Below, piece after piece: positions 54,011-62,690 of a DNA stretch of 64,000 bases. The stretch comes from an uncultured Saprospiraceae bacterium (GTDB lineage: Bacteria > Bacteroidota > Bacteroidia > Chitinophagales > Saprospiraceae): positions 25,837 through 89,836 of the forward strand of contig CALLWB010000079.1 of the NCBI GenBank assembly GCA_938016265.1. Direction: 5' to 3'. Position 1 is the first letter of the stretch. Each line of letters begins with the position of its first letter. Position numbers and translations under genes: made by a program. The notes under the pieces were generated by a model, which had not been told where the DNA came from, searched no databases, and saw nothing but the letters and a program-made list of their open reading frames with translations.

Positions 54011-54946
54011 ATGAAACAAATTTTATGCTTGTTTATTATTGTTCTGTTATCAATATCCATAGGCAAAGCTGAAAATTTAGACGATAACCTTCGTTCTTCC
54101 TATAATATATCGAATGGAGCACCTCCTACCGAGACAGATACAATCAGGGTTGATGTGACTTCGCATTCTACTGCTGTATTTTGCGTTGATTCTTTAGAGG
54201 TAGTTCCTGTTGGTTCTATAGCAATTTTCAATTGTGTTCAGTTAGCAAACAGTGGTTTTGCGGTTGCAATACCTGGAACACCATGTGTTTCCTACGAGGT
54301 GGCGAATACCACCATGGTAACAACCGATACCCTTTGTGTTTCTGTCTGTAATAGCATTGTGCCTACAAATTGTGATACGACCATATTTATCGTCACCATT
54401 ACACCACTCCCACCTCCACAACCTATGGAAGACAATGTGAACATGATGGAGGATGATACCGTTGAAATTAATGTACTTGCAAATGATATAGTGGAAGGCA
54501 CACCAAGTCTTGCTATTATTGACTCCACAGACAATGGGACCGTATCAATCAATCCTGTTACAAACATTATTACCTACATCCCTGATCCTGACTACTGCGG
54601 ACTGGATCAATTTATCTATTGGCTTTGCAATGGGAATTGTACTCCGGCAATTGTTAATATAGAAGTAGGCTGTAGTGATGAAAAAGAATTTCTTGTTTAT
54701 AATAGCTTTTCGCCTAATGGAGACGGATTCAATGATACCTTCTCCATCGAAGGGCTAGAAGCATTTCCAGAAAATAAAATTTTTATATATAATCGATGGG
54801 GGATATTAGTGTACTCTTCAACTCCATATGGAAATGATTGGGATGGAAGATGGAATGGAGAGGATCTGCCCGACGGTACTTATTTCTATATTTTTGATGA
54901 TGGAAATAAAAATATTAAACAAGGATATTTACAGCTACACAGATAG
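54011..54946 (+). CDS. Secreted Ig-like protein with T9SS type B (CHU_C) sorting domain
   Basis: This protein has 311 residues: signal peptide (ILCLFIIVLLSISIGKA), an N-terminal ~100-residue Cys-containing domain with TDTLCVSVCN, and a cadherin/Big-type module (EDDTVEINVLANDIVEG, GTVSINPVTNIITYIPDPDY, CGLDQFIYWLCNGNC). The last ~85 residues are a gliding-type C-terminal domain (YNSFSPNGDGFNDTFSIEGL, IFIYNRWGILVYSS, WDGRWNGEDLPDGTYFYI). It heads a co-oriented run with PorP/SprF (41 bases on) and two PorE-like genes. In this phylum, type B cargo genes often sit next to a PorP/SprF gene which is needed for their export or attachment, and that is the likely relation here. Confidence 0.9.
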   Translation: MKQILCLFIIVLLSISIGKAENLDDNLRSSYNISNGAPPTETDTIRVDVTSHSTAVFCVDSLEVVPVGSIAIFNCVQLANSGFAVAIPGTPCVSYEVANTTMVTTDTLCVSVCNSIVPTNCDTTIFIVTITPLPPPQPMEDNVNMMEDDTVEINVLANDIVEGTPSLAIIDSTDNGTVSINPVTNIITYIPDPDYCGLDQFIYWLCNGNCTPAIVNIEVGCSDEKEFLVYNSFSPNGDGFNDTFSIEGLEAFPENKIFIYNRWGILVYSSTPYGNDWDGRWNGEDLPDGTYFYIFDDGNKNIKQGYLQLHR

Positions 54947-54987
54947 TATTTTATTATTCAGATTATTGAGCAATTAACAGAAGCTAA

Positions 54988-55989
54988 ATGAGACCTTTTT
55001 TAATTATAATCTCTATTTTATTCGTATTCAGTGATTTTGTCAAAGCACAGCAAGACAATATGTTCACTCAATATATGTTTAATAGCCTGGTCTACAATCC
55101 TGCCTATGCAGGAAGTCGTGATTATTTGAGCGTCGGACTCATTCACCGTAGCCAATGGCTTGGATTTGAGGAAGGAGCACCTGTCACGCAGGCGTTTACT
55201 ATTCATTCCCCACTAAGAAACAAAAATATTGGTATCGGTTTTAGTGCCTTTAATGATAAAATTGGTCCCTCCAATCAGTTAGCTTTCCAAGGAAGTTATG
55301 CTTACCGTTTTCCAATTGGGGCTTTCGGACATCTGGCACTAGGAGTGCAAGGAAGTGTTATGAATTGGCGGTCCGACTTTTCAAACCTCAAACAAAAAGA
55401 TCCGAACGATCCGGCCTTCGTTGGAGATTTAACTCCAAACTATTGGTTGCCCAACTTTGGTGCTGGATTATACCTTTCAACTCCTACCTTTTTTCTAGGA
55501 GCATCCGTGCCTCATTTGTTGGACAATGATTTGAGAAGAACATCAATCGCCAACGACACCATCAAATATGCAAGACTCTACAGACACTATTACGTGACAG
55601 GAGGTATCGCAATTAAGTTTTCAAATTCTGTAGTTTTCAGACCTTCTATACTTATCAGAAATGTTGGCCTCTTTGGAGAATTCAAAGAATCAGGCACTGG
55701 TACTTCAGCACCCACTGTTTTTGATATAGATGCCGCTTTTCGATTTAATGAAGCAGTATGGGTTGGTGTAGCCCTCCGATCAGCTTTCCAGGGCGCAAAT
55801 GGCCAATCTTCCTACGATTCTGTTGATTTTTGGACCCAGGTCCATTTGAAAAATGGATTGCGAATAGGCTTTGCTTACGATTTTACACTTAGCAGAGTGA
55901 AAGAAGCTTCTGCAGGATCAATCGAAGCCATGTTAGGCTATGAATTCAATTATGAAAAAGACAAAATAGTTTCGCCCCGATACTTCTAG
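54988..55989 (+). CDS. PorP/SprF family outer-membrane protein
   Basis: This protein of 333 residues is a beta-barrel that works with the type IX secretion system in delivery and attachment of type B cargo. It has a signal peptide ending at KAQQ, then the family start DNMFTQYMFNSLVYNPAYAG and GSRDYLSVGLIHRSQWLGFE, followed by strands such as NIGIGFSAFNDKIGPSN and GHLALGVQGSVMNW. The C-terminal strand ends EAMLGYEFNYEKDK-PRYF. It follows a type B cargo gene by 41 bases and precedes a PorE-like gene by 42, which supports one operon. Length matches the family. Confidence 0.93.
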   Translation: MRPFLIIISILFVFSDFVKAQQDNMFTQYMFNSLVYNPAYAGSRDYLSVGLIHRSQWLGFEEGAPVTQAFTIHSPLRNKNIGIGFSAFNDKIGPSNQLAFQGSYAYRFPIGAFGHLALGVQGSVMNWRSDFSNLKQKDPNDPAFVGDLTPNYWLPNFGAGLYLSTPTFFLGASVPHLLDNDLRRTSIANDTIKYARLYRHYYVTGGIAIKFSNSVVFRPSILIRNVGLFGEFKESGTGTSAPTVFDIDAAFRFNEAVWVGVALRSAFQGANGQSSYDSVDFWTQVHLKNGLRIGFAYDFTLSRVKEASAGSIEAMLGYEFNYEKDKIVSPRYF

Positions 55990-56031
55990 ATTAATACACA
56001 CACCTTGTTAGTATAAACAAACACCACCAAA

Positions 56032-58401
56032 ATGAATTTCAGAAGTCTTGTAATATTAGTATTGGTTTTAACAGTTTCCTCATCGTCTCTTTTGGGGCAG
56101 CGAGCGAAATTGAAAAGAGCAAATGCTTATTTTGAGGCATTAAGCTACAATGAAGCTGTTCAGTTGTACCTCGAAGTATTAGATAAAAGAGATGTCGATC
56201 AGGCTAAGGTTAATCTGGCAGCAAGTTATCGAAAAATAGGAAATCTTAGCGAAGCAGAATATTGGTATGGGCAATCTGTCCGCCTGCCTAGCTCCAAACC
56301 AGAAAACAAACTATTCTATGCAATGGCCCTTCAAAGCAACGGGAAGTGCGACTTGGCAATAAAATGGTTTGACGAATACACGCAGGAAAATCCTGACGAC
56401 TTAAGAGGCCAACTGTTGAAAGAATCTTGCAAAACAGATGTCCTTGCTTCCCTCAACAACGATGATGAAACTTCCTACGATATTCAAAACCTGGGAGAAG
56501 TAAATACCAATTTTGATGATTTTGGTGCTGCTTTCTATGGTCAGGGAATCGTTTATGCCTCTGAAAGAGATGAGGGAGGTGCTATCCGACGCATCCATAG
56601 TTGGACGGGTAATCCATTTTTAGAGTTGTTCTACACAGATGTTACCGCAACAACTACGAATGACTCCACTATGCGATTCAACTACTCTGAACCAACAAAA
56701 TATTCGAATAAGCTGAATACTAAGTTTCACGATGGCCCAGTTTGCTTTTCGGCAGACCAGCAAATTGTTTACTTTACCAGAAATAATATCATTAAAGGAA
56801 AGACTGGGAAAGATGATGACGGTATTATCCGTCTTAAGATCTACAATGCACGATATTCAAACGGACAATGGGTCGATGTACAAAGTATGCCGTTCAATAG
56901 TGATGAATATTCCGTAGCACACCCTGCCGTTTCTAATGACGGTGAAATGATGATTTTTGCTTCTGATATGCCTGGTGGATTTGGAGGAATGGACCTGTAT
57001 ATCTCCAGATTTGAAAATGGTAGATGGTCTCCTTCAATTAACTTGAACTCTTATATCCCCGGTATTAATACAGAAGGCCAAGAAATATTTCCTTCTATGA
57101 CCAATGACGGCACCTTGTATTTTACTTCGAATGGCCATACTGGACTTGGAGGATTGGACAATCTATTTGTAAAGCGAGTGGGAAACAACTGGGGCCCAAT
57201 TACTAATGTAGGTGGTCCGATCAATTCGGAAGCGGACGATTTTGCAATGGTCGTTAGTGATGAAAAAACATTTGGCTTCTTCTCTTCCAACAGACCAGGA
57301 GGAGCAGGTGGCGATGACATTTATAGCTTCTACAGAATGTTACTTGATGTTGAAGTATTTGTTTTCGACGGAGCAACTGGAGAACCAATGGAAGGGGTCG
57401 TCATAACACATGATTGTAAGAACGAATTACCAGTTTTGACGGGCTCTGATGGGAAGGTGTTGTTTGAAATGCCAATGAACAAAAGTTGTTCTTTCTCTGC
57501 AGGTGCCGATCAATACTTGAAAAATACAGTAGCCATGTCTACAGAAGGCTATCGTCCTGGAGATCGGGTATTCGTTCAGATACCATTGACAAAACCATTA
57601 GAGTTTGAACTTGCTGGAAAGGTTACTGATGCGAAGACAGGAAAAAATATTGGCAAAGCGAACATCACCTTAACAAATGATTGTGGAGATTTGGTGCAAT
57701 CTGCCAATTCAGAGAGAAATGGTTCTTATTCCTTTGATTTGGAGTCTGATTGCTGTTATGTGGTGACTGCGGAAAAGAAAGGATACTTAACCAAAGCGAC
57801 TAATGTCTGCACCAGAGGGGAGTCTGCTTCTAAAAAATTGTCCTCTGCCATTGTGCTGACTGCTATACCTAAGGTGAGCACACCTTCAGGGCCAATTGTT
57901 AGTACACCTATTCCAACTACAACAACACCAAGTACAACTGTAGTAACAACACCTACGACGACAACGACAACGATTATTAGTAGCCCAAGTTCTGTTACTT
58001 ATCCTACAACCATTTCCTCGACCTCTTCAATGACCTATGATTATTTTGGAGAACTGCCAGTCATTTATCACGATTTCAATAAGGCGAGTGTTAAAGAATT
58101 AGATTCAAAAACACTAAACAAAATCCTTAGGGTAATGAATGAAAATCCGAATATCATAATTGAAGTCGCCTCGCATACGGATTCAAGAGGGGAGGCACTT
58201 TATAACGAAACACTCTCCAGAAGAAGAGCACAAAGAGTTGAACAATACCTCATTAAAAACGGAGTCGCTAAAGACAGAATCCGTGCTAGCGGTTATGGAG
58301 AAACTCAAGTTGTCAACCACTGTGTAGACGGTGTAAAATGCAGCGAAAAAGAACATCAGGAAAATCGTAGAACAGAAATACGGGTAGTAGGAGTTAATTA
58401 A
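56032..58401 (+). CDS. PorE-like TPR/PD40-propeller/OmpA protein
   Basis: This protein of 789 residues has the domain order known from PorE of the T9SS: signal peptide, TPR (about 25-125; RANAYFEALSYNEAVQLYLE, SEAEYWYGQSVRLP), a WD40/PD40 propeller (about 150-440; NDGEMMIFASDMPGGFGGMD, NDGTLYFTSNGHTGLGGLDN), carboxypeptidase-regulatory-like modules (about 445-620; VTDAKTGKNIGKANITLT), a Thr/Ser/Pro-rich linker (about 620-680), then an OmpA C-terminal domain that binds peptidoglycan (IEVASHTDSRGEALYNETLS, RRRAQRVEQYLIKNGV, HQENRRTEIRVVG). PorE anchors the secretion machinery to the cell wall. It follows PorP/SprF and is terminated at 58438. Confidence 0.88.
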   Translation: MNFRSLVILVLVLTVSSSSLLGQRAKLKRANAYFEALSYNEAVQLYLEVLDKRDVDQAKVNLAASYRKIGNLSEAEYWYGQSVRLPSSKPENKLFYAMALQSNGKCDLAIKWFDEYTQENPDDLRGQLLKESCKTDVLASLNNDDETSYDIQNLGEVNTNFDDFGAAFYGQGIVYASERDEGGAIRRIHSWTGNPFLELFYTDVTATTTNDSTMRFNYSEPTKYSNKLNTKFHDGPVCFSADQQIVYFTRNNIIKGKTGKDDDGIIRLKIYNARYSNGQWVDVQSMPFNSDEYSVAHPAVSNDGEMMIFASDMPGGFGGMDLYISRFENGRWSPSINLNSYIPGINTEGQEIFPSMTNDGTLYFTSNGHTGLGGLDNLFVKRVGNNWGPITNVGGPINSEADDFAMVVSDEKTFGFFSSNRPGGAGGDDIYSFYRMLLDVEVFVFDGATGEPMEGVVITHDCKNELPVLTGSDGKVLFEMPMNKSCSFSAGADQYLKNTVAMSTEGYRPGDRVFVQIPLTKPLEFELAGKVTDAKTGKNIGKANITLTNDCGDLVQSANSERNGSYSFDLESDCCYVVTAEKKGYLTKATNVCTRGESASKKLSSAIVLTAIPKVSTPSGPIVSTPIPTTTTPSTTVVTTPTTTTTTIISSPSSVTYPTTISSTSSMTYDYFGELPVIYHDFNKASVKELDSKTLNKILRVMNENPNIIIEVASHTDSRGEALYNETLSRRRAQRVEQYLIKNGVAKDRIRASGYGETQVVNHCVDGVKCSEKEHQENRRTEIRVVGVN

Positions 58402-58725
58402 CTATTTGTTACAAACTACAATTTCCCTAAACGGATAAAAAAAGCTTCTGAATGGCCTTCATTCAGAAGCTTTTTTAGTTTTCAAACAATAAAACTTCCA
58501 AAGAAAATGTTAAAAGCTTGATGCCTAAAAATAATATCTGTATATTTACTTTCCAACCATATTGGTATTTGTAAATAACTGGCATAAAATCTGTTAGAAT
58601 ACTAATGTGGAAAAAAAATAAAGACGTAAGAAACAGTTTGTAAAAACTCTGTTTTTGAATCTACTTGCAGAACATCCAACTCTTCAGGTAAAGACAGAAT
58701 AACTTATTTTACGAAATTATTTTTT
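58402..58725. other. Intergenic region between the two PorE-like genes
   Basis: It contains a perfect terminator at 58438-58476 for the upstream operon and is otherwise AT-rich without a clear promoter match. The downstream gene is therefore its own transcription unit. Confidence 0.55.
58438..58476 (+). terminator. Strong Rho-independent terminator
   Basis: Arms AAAAAAGCTTCTGAATG (58438-58454) and CATTCAGAAGCTTTTTT (58460-58476) pair perfectly over 17 bases with a five-base loop. Confidence 0.93.
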
Positions 58726-61428
58726 ATGAATATTGTGAAATCTATTCTAATTACCTTCTTAGTTGTAATTGGATTCTTCTCCCTAAATGCCCAAAGTAAT
58801 ACCCTGCAAAAAGCAGACAAGTATTATGAACTGTTCGCATTCAATCTTGCTGTAGAAAACTACGAAGCAGCCCTGGCCCAAAACCCTAACGTGATGGGCG
58901 CAATGGTACGGCTCGCAGATTGTTACCGACACTTAAATCAATTAGACAAGGCAGAAAAATGGTACAAAAAAATTGTCCTCAGTCCTGAAAAGGAAGATGT
59001 CGATCTGTTTTTATATGCTACTGTTCTAAATGCACAAGGTAAATACCAGGACGCCAAAAAATGGTTTGATGCCTATGCAAAAACCAATCTTCCTGTCGGC
59101 AGTCATTATGCGTCCAGTTGCAACTACGCAATGAACAATCTTAGCAAAATCTCCCCTTTCGAAGTAAAACGCGAATTTGTGATAAACTCCGCAGGCGCTG
59201 AGTTTGCTCCAGTCTTTTATGGGGACAAGCTCCTGTTTTCTTCTTTTAGAAAATCAGTGCAAACCACTACTGAGTTAGACAAAGAAACGAACAATCAATT
59301 ATACCTTTCTGAACGAAACAGCAGCGGCGATTTACTAGAAGCCAACATTCTTAAAAAAGGAATAAAAACCAGTCTCAATGTTGGCTATGCTAGTTTTGAT
59401 GACAATTATAATACTGTTGCTTTTGTTAAAAATAATAACAACTTCTCTAATGGAGTGCTGCCCCTCACAGGAAGTGGTGTGAAAATGGACATCTACCTGG
59501 GAAGAGCAGTAGATGCCGCCAACTGGGAAGACATTTCTGCATTTCCATATAATGATGGGGAAAGCTCGAATGGTTACCCGTTCTTAAGCGATGATGGGCG
59601 TAAATTGTATTTCGCCTCCAATAGATCAGGAGGGTATGGCGGATTTGATATTTATGTATCTGCGAAAATTGGGAATACTTGGTCTGAACCCAAGAACCTA
59701 GGTTCAATCATCAATACCGCAGGAAACGAAATTAGTCCATTCATGGAAGGAACCACCCTGTTTTTTGCTTCAGATTGGCATTTGGGATTCGGAGGATTAG
59801 ATTTGTTTAAGGCAGACAGAAAAGGCAACTATAGCTGGGGACCTGTCAAAAATTTAGGACCAAAAGTCAATTCCCCCGCAAATGATTACGATTTGATTTT
59901 TGACAACGATACCGACGAAGGGTACTTCGTTTCGAATAGAAAAGGAGGGAAAGGAAAAGACGACCTATTCAAAATTAGTCGATCAACCACCCCGCAAACA
60001 GTATTGGTCAGTGTGTATAGTTCAGACACGCAACTACCACTTAATGGAGCAACTATCGATCTTTCAAATTGTGGGTATGGAGTTGTAAAAACGAATGAAA
60101 AAGGACTAGCAAGTATTCCAGACTTCAAGGAGGTAGATTGTGATTTAGTCATTCAAAAAATTGGATTTTCTGCTAGAAAAGTAGCCCTGGTCAACCATAA
60201 TCCAGACGAGCAGGTTGCCGTTTATATCGACCCGTTAAATTCCTATTTTATAGGGCAAGTCAAAAATTCAGAGACGGAAGATGTCTTGTCTGGAGTCGTT
60301 GTAAAATTGATAGACAACAAGAACGACGTCGTAGCAAAAGCCATTTCTGACAATAAAGGCAGATACTCCCTCAGCCTATTGCCAAGCACCTCCTATAATA
60401 TGGTGTGTTCTAAGATTGGATTTGTAAACAAGGAGATAAAAGTAGTCACCAAGGATAAAATAGGAGAGGACTTTTTGGCTTCCATAGAGATGGAACCAAC
60501 ACCATTTGTTGACCTCGACGTGCCTGTCGCTGCGAGCGTCAGAAATGTCCCAACAGCCACTCAAAATATTCCAACAGCAACTAAAAGCGCACCTACCCCT
60601 TCTGATTGGAGAACAAGCGAAGATTTGGTAGCAAAAGGAATTCCTACACCAGCATTACCAGAAGCAAAAACCACTTCTACCTTATCGATAGATGATGGCA
60701 TTCTTACGACTTCTGAAGTGATGCCAACGGAGCACATCCTCGCAACAATCCCTGATTTTTCTGAGGGAACGGAAGTCTATGAAGTACAGATTGGTGCATT
60801 TTCTAACCCGGATTTCAATAAACTAGCTGCCTTAGGTGATATCGGACTCGTTTATAGCGACCGAAGGGATAATCTGTATTTGTACAAAGTTGGAACGTAC
60901 AAAACCCAGGAAGAAGCTATCCAAGCAATGAAAAGAATCAAATCAAGAGGATACAAAGACGCTTTTGTTCGTAAGGTAACAGACTTCAATCCAATCGTAT
61001 CTGCGATCAACAATATTTCAAAAACAGAGGAAGAAGTAGTCACGACACAAACACCGCAGGTTACCTATTCTTCAGAGCCGAAATATTCACCCCCCATTAC
61101 TTACAGCTCAACTCCTGAAAATACCTACACCACGCCGCAATCAACAGTAACTACTACAAGTATAGCGACTCCAGTTTTTAAAGTTCAACTTGGAGCATTT
61201 AAGCAATCAACAGCAGTTAGTTATAGTGACAATCTTCTGAGTGCTGGTCAGGTGTATTCAACAACAAACGACAAGGGAGTAACCATCTATTTGTTAGGCG
61301 ATTTTATGGATCTGGAATCCGCACGTGCTGCTAAAGTTCTGGCACAAAAAGAAGGAGTCCCCAGCCCATTTATCGTAGCCTACAAAAATGGCCGAAAAAT
61401 TAGCGTGCAAGAAGCTTTGAAAAAGTAA
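58726..61428 (+). CDS. PorE-like TPR/PD40-propeller protein ending in two SPOR domains
   Basis: This protein of 900 residues is a paralogue of the gene at 56032. Signal peptide (ILITFLVVIGFFSLNAQ), TPR (DKYYELFAFNLAVENYEAAL, DKAEKWYKKIVLSP), PD40 propeller (DDGRKLYFASNRSGGYGGFD, MEGTTLFFASDWHLGFGGLD) and two regulatory-like beta modules are kept. Where the paralogue has its OmpA domain, this protein has a Thr/Pro linker and two SPOR domains: VYEVQIGAFSNPDFNKLAAL (~684-760) and VFKVQLGAFKQSTAVSYSDN (~817-895). SPOR domains bind denuded peptidoglycan, so the anchor class differs while the sensor/scaffold part is unchanged. A terminator separates it from the upstream genes, so it is separately expressed. 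Confidence 0.87.
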   Translation: MNIVKSILITFLVVIGFFSLNAQSNTLQKADKYYELFAFNLAVENYEAALAQNPNVMGAMVRLADCYRHLNQLDKAEKWYKKIVLSPEKEDVDLFLYATVLNAQGKYQDAKKWFDAYAKTNLPVGSHYASSCNYAMNNLSKISPFEVKREFVINSAGAEFAPVFYGDKLLFSSFRKSVQTTTELDKETNNQLYLSERNSSGDLLEANILKKGIKTSLNVGYASFDDNYNTVAFVKNNNNFSNGVLPLTGSGVKMDIYLGRAVDAANWEDISAFPYNDGESSNGYPFLSDDGRKLYFASNRSGGYGGFDIYVSAKIGNTWSEPKNLGSIINTAGNEISPFMEGTTLFFASDWHLGFGGLDLFKADRKGNYSWGPVKNLGPKVNSPANDYDLIFDNDTDEGYFVSNRKGGKGKDDLFKISRSTTPQTVLVSVYSSDTQLPLNGATIDLSNCGYGVVKTNEKGLASIPDFKEVDCDLVIQKIGFSARKVALVNHNPDEQVAVYIDPLNSYFIGQVKNSETEDVLSGVVVKLIDNKNDVVAKAISDNKGRYSLSLLPSTSYNMVCSKIGFVNKEIKVVTKDKIGEDFLASIEMEPTPFVDLDVPVAASVRNVPTATQNIPTATKSAPTPSDWRTSEDLVAKGIPTPALPEAKTTSTLSIDDGILTTSEVMPTEHILATIPDFSEGTEVYEVQIGAFSNPDFNKLAALGDIGLVYSDRRDNLYLYKVGTYKTQEEAIQAMKRIKSRGYKDAFVRKVTDFNPIVSAINNISKTEEEVVTTQTPQVTYSSEPKYSPPITYSSTPENTYTTPQSTVTTTSIATPVFKVQLGAFKQSTAVSYSDNLLSAGQVYSTTNDKGVTIYLLGDFMDLESARAAKVLAQKEGVPSPFIVAYKNGRKISVQEALKK

Positions 61429-61462
61429 AACCAAGAGTCAAAGAAGTTTAATAATTGACTTT

Positions 61463-61500
61463 AAGCCTGGACAACTATTTGTAGTTGTTCAGGCTTTATT
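61463..61500 (+). terminator. Rho-independent terminator
   Basis: Arms AAGCCTGGACAACTA (61463-61477) and TAGTTGTTCAGGCTT (61482-61496) pair with one G-U around TTTG. The trailing run is short (TATT). Confidence 0.75.
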
Positions 61501-61561
61501 GTTTCATTAACAGTTTATGGACTCCTTTTTGAATAGATTGTATTTGAATAAACCGGAGAAC

Positions 61562-62548
61562 ATGATCAGAATAAGCCTTGTCTTTGTAAGCTGTTGTTTT
61601 ATATTCCTTGCCAATTTAGCTGCACAGGATCAAGTGGATGACGAAAGTTCCTTTTACTACGACTTGACAAGCCAATGTTGCCCGGAGGCCTTTTATATTT
61701 ATACTAACGTTGATCGGCATGCTACTATTCCGCACGCTTCCAACCATCCGGTAGATTTGATGAACGATTTGCCGTCGCAGATTCATGAAGACTACCACAT
61801 TCTCAACGCCAAAGAAAACAATGGAATAGTAGGGTATAGAATCTACCGGTTTTCACAAAAAAACTCCCTCGCGCTTCCACTGAAAACAGTGTTCAACTCC
61901 AGAGAATTATTGCAGTTTATTCCTGCCTCAAAATATCAGGAAATACCTATCTTTCAGACTTATATTGAGACAAAATACGAACCCGATCATGATGCACAGA
62001 CCAACGGTATTTATGGATTACTGGAAGAAATGCTAGCTTATTACCAGAGTACAAAAACCTATATTGACTTGTATCCTTACATCCTCAAACAATATGGATA
62101 TGGAGATATCTTAGTACATAGTCGTTATCTATCACTCAACTCTTCTGATATTAGCGCTTACTATGAGCTGCAATTGCTTGTCTCCTGGTACTTGCAACTG
62201 GCAAAACAAAATCACCCCGATGTCTACCAACAACTGATCAACAGCAAACAGCTAAAAGTGCTCTATTCATTAGTCGCTCACGAATATGAGGATCTGGTAA
62301 AACAGCATCACAAAAACCTAGAGGATTTATTTGCGAACCAATCCTCCGCAAAGTATAAAATGATAAAGGAGTATAATGTTATAGTTATTAAAAAAAGAGA
62401 AGACAATATGGGGGTGACCGCTTTTAGCATTCACGATAAAGCCATCAGTAAGTATAGCAAAATGCTGGAAAACCCAGCGCACCAAATCCTTAATAACCTA
62501 AACATCCCTGAAGTGACCTCCAAGAATTTTGGGGAGTATTTACATTGA
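61562..62548 (+). CDS. Exported protein of unknown function
   Basis: This frame encodes about 328 residues. Starting at the ATG at 61562 gives a clean signal peptide (RISLVFVSCCFIFLANLAAQ). The frame also has an ATG at 61517, but that start lies only 16 bases after a terminator and adds 15 residues in front of the signal peptide. The mature protein is helical, with IYGLLEEMLAYYQSTKTYID, SSDISAYYELQLLVSWYLQL and HEYEDLVKQHHKNLEDLF. I know no family. It is monocistronic by its flanking terminator and gap. Confidence 0.65.
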   Translation: MIRISLVFVSCCFIFLANLAAQDQVDDESSFYYDLTSQCCPEAFYIYTNVDRHATIPHASNHPVDLMNDLPSQIHEDYHILNAKENNGIVGYRIYRFSQKNSLALPLKTVFNSRELLQFIPASKYQEIPIFQTYIETKYEPDHDAQTNGIYGLLEEMLAYYQSTKTYIDLYPYILKQYGYGDILVHSRYLSLNSSDISAYYELQLLVSWYLQLAKQNHPDVYQQLINSKQLKVLYSLVAHEYEDLVKQHHKNLEDLFANQSSAKYKMIKEYNVIVIKKREDNMGVTAFSIHDKAISKYSKMLENPAHQILNNLNIPEVTSKNFGEYLH

Positions 62549-62690
62549 TTTACCCCCGGTAGTTACTGAAATTTTAATCGTTCAGAAATTTAAATTCTTA
62601 ACAATACTTTGAAAAAGTGTATAAGAGTAATTACATTAGTTGTGTATGGGACGGAGACGAGTCCTTGTTCAAAATACTCCAAACACAACT

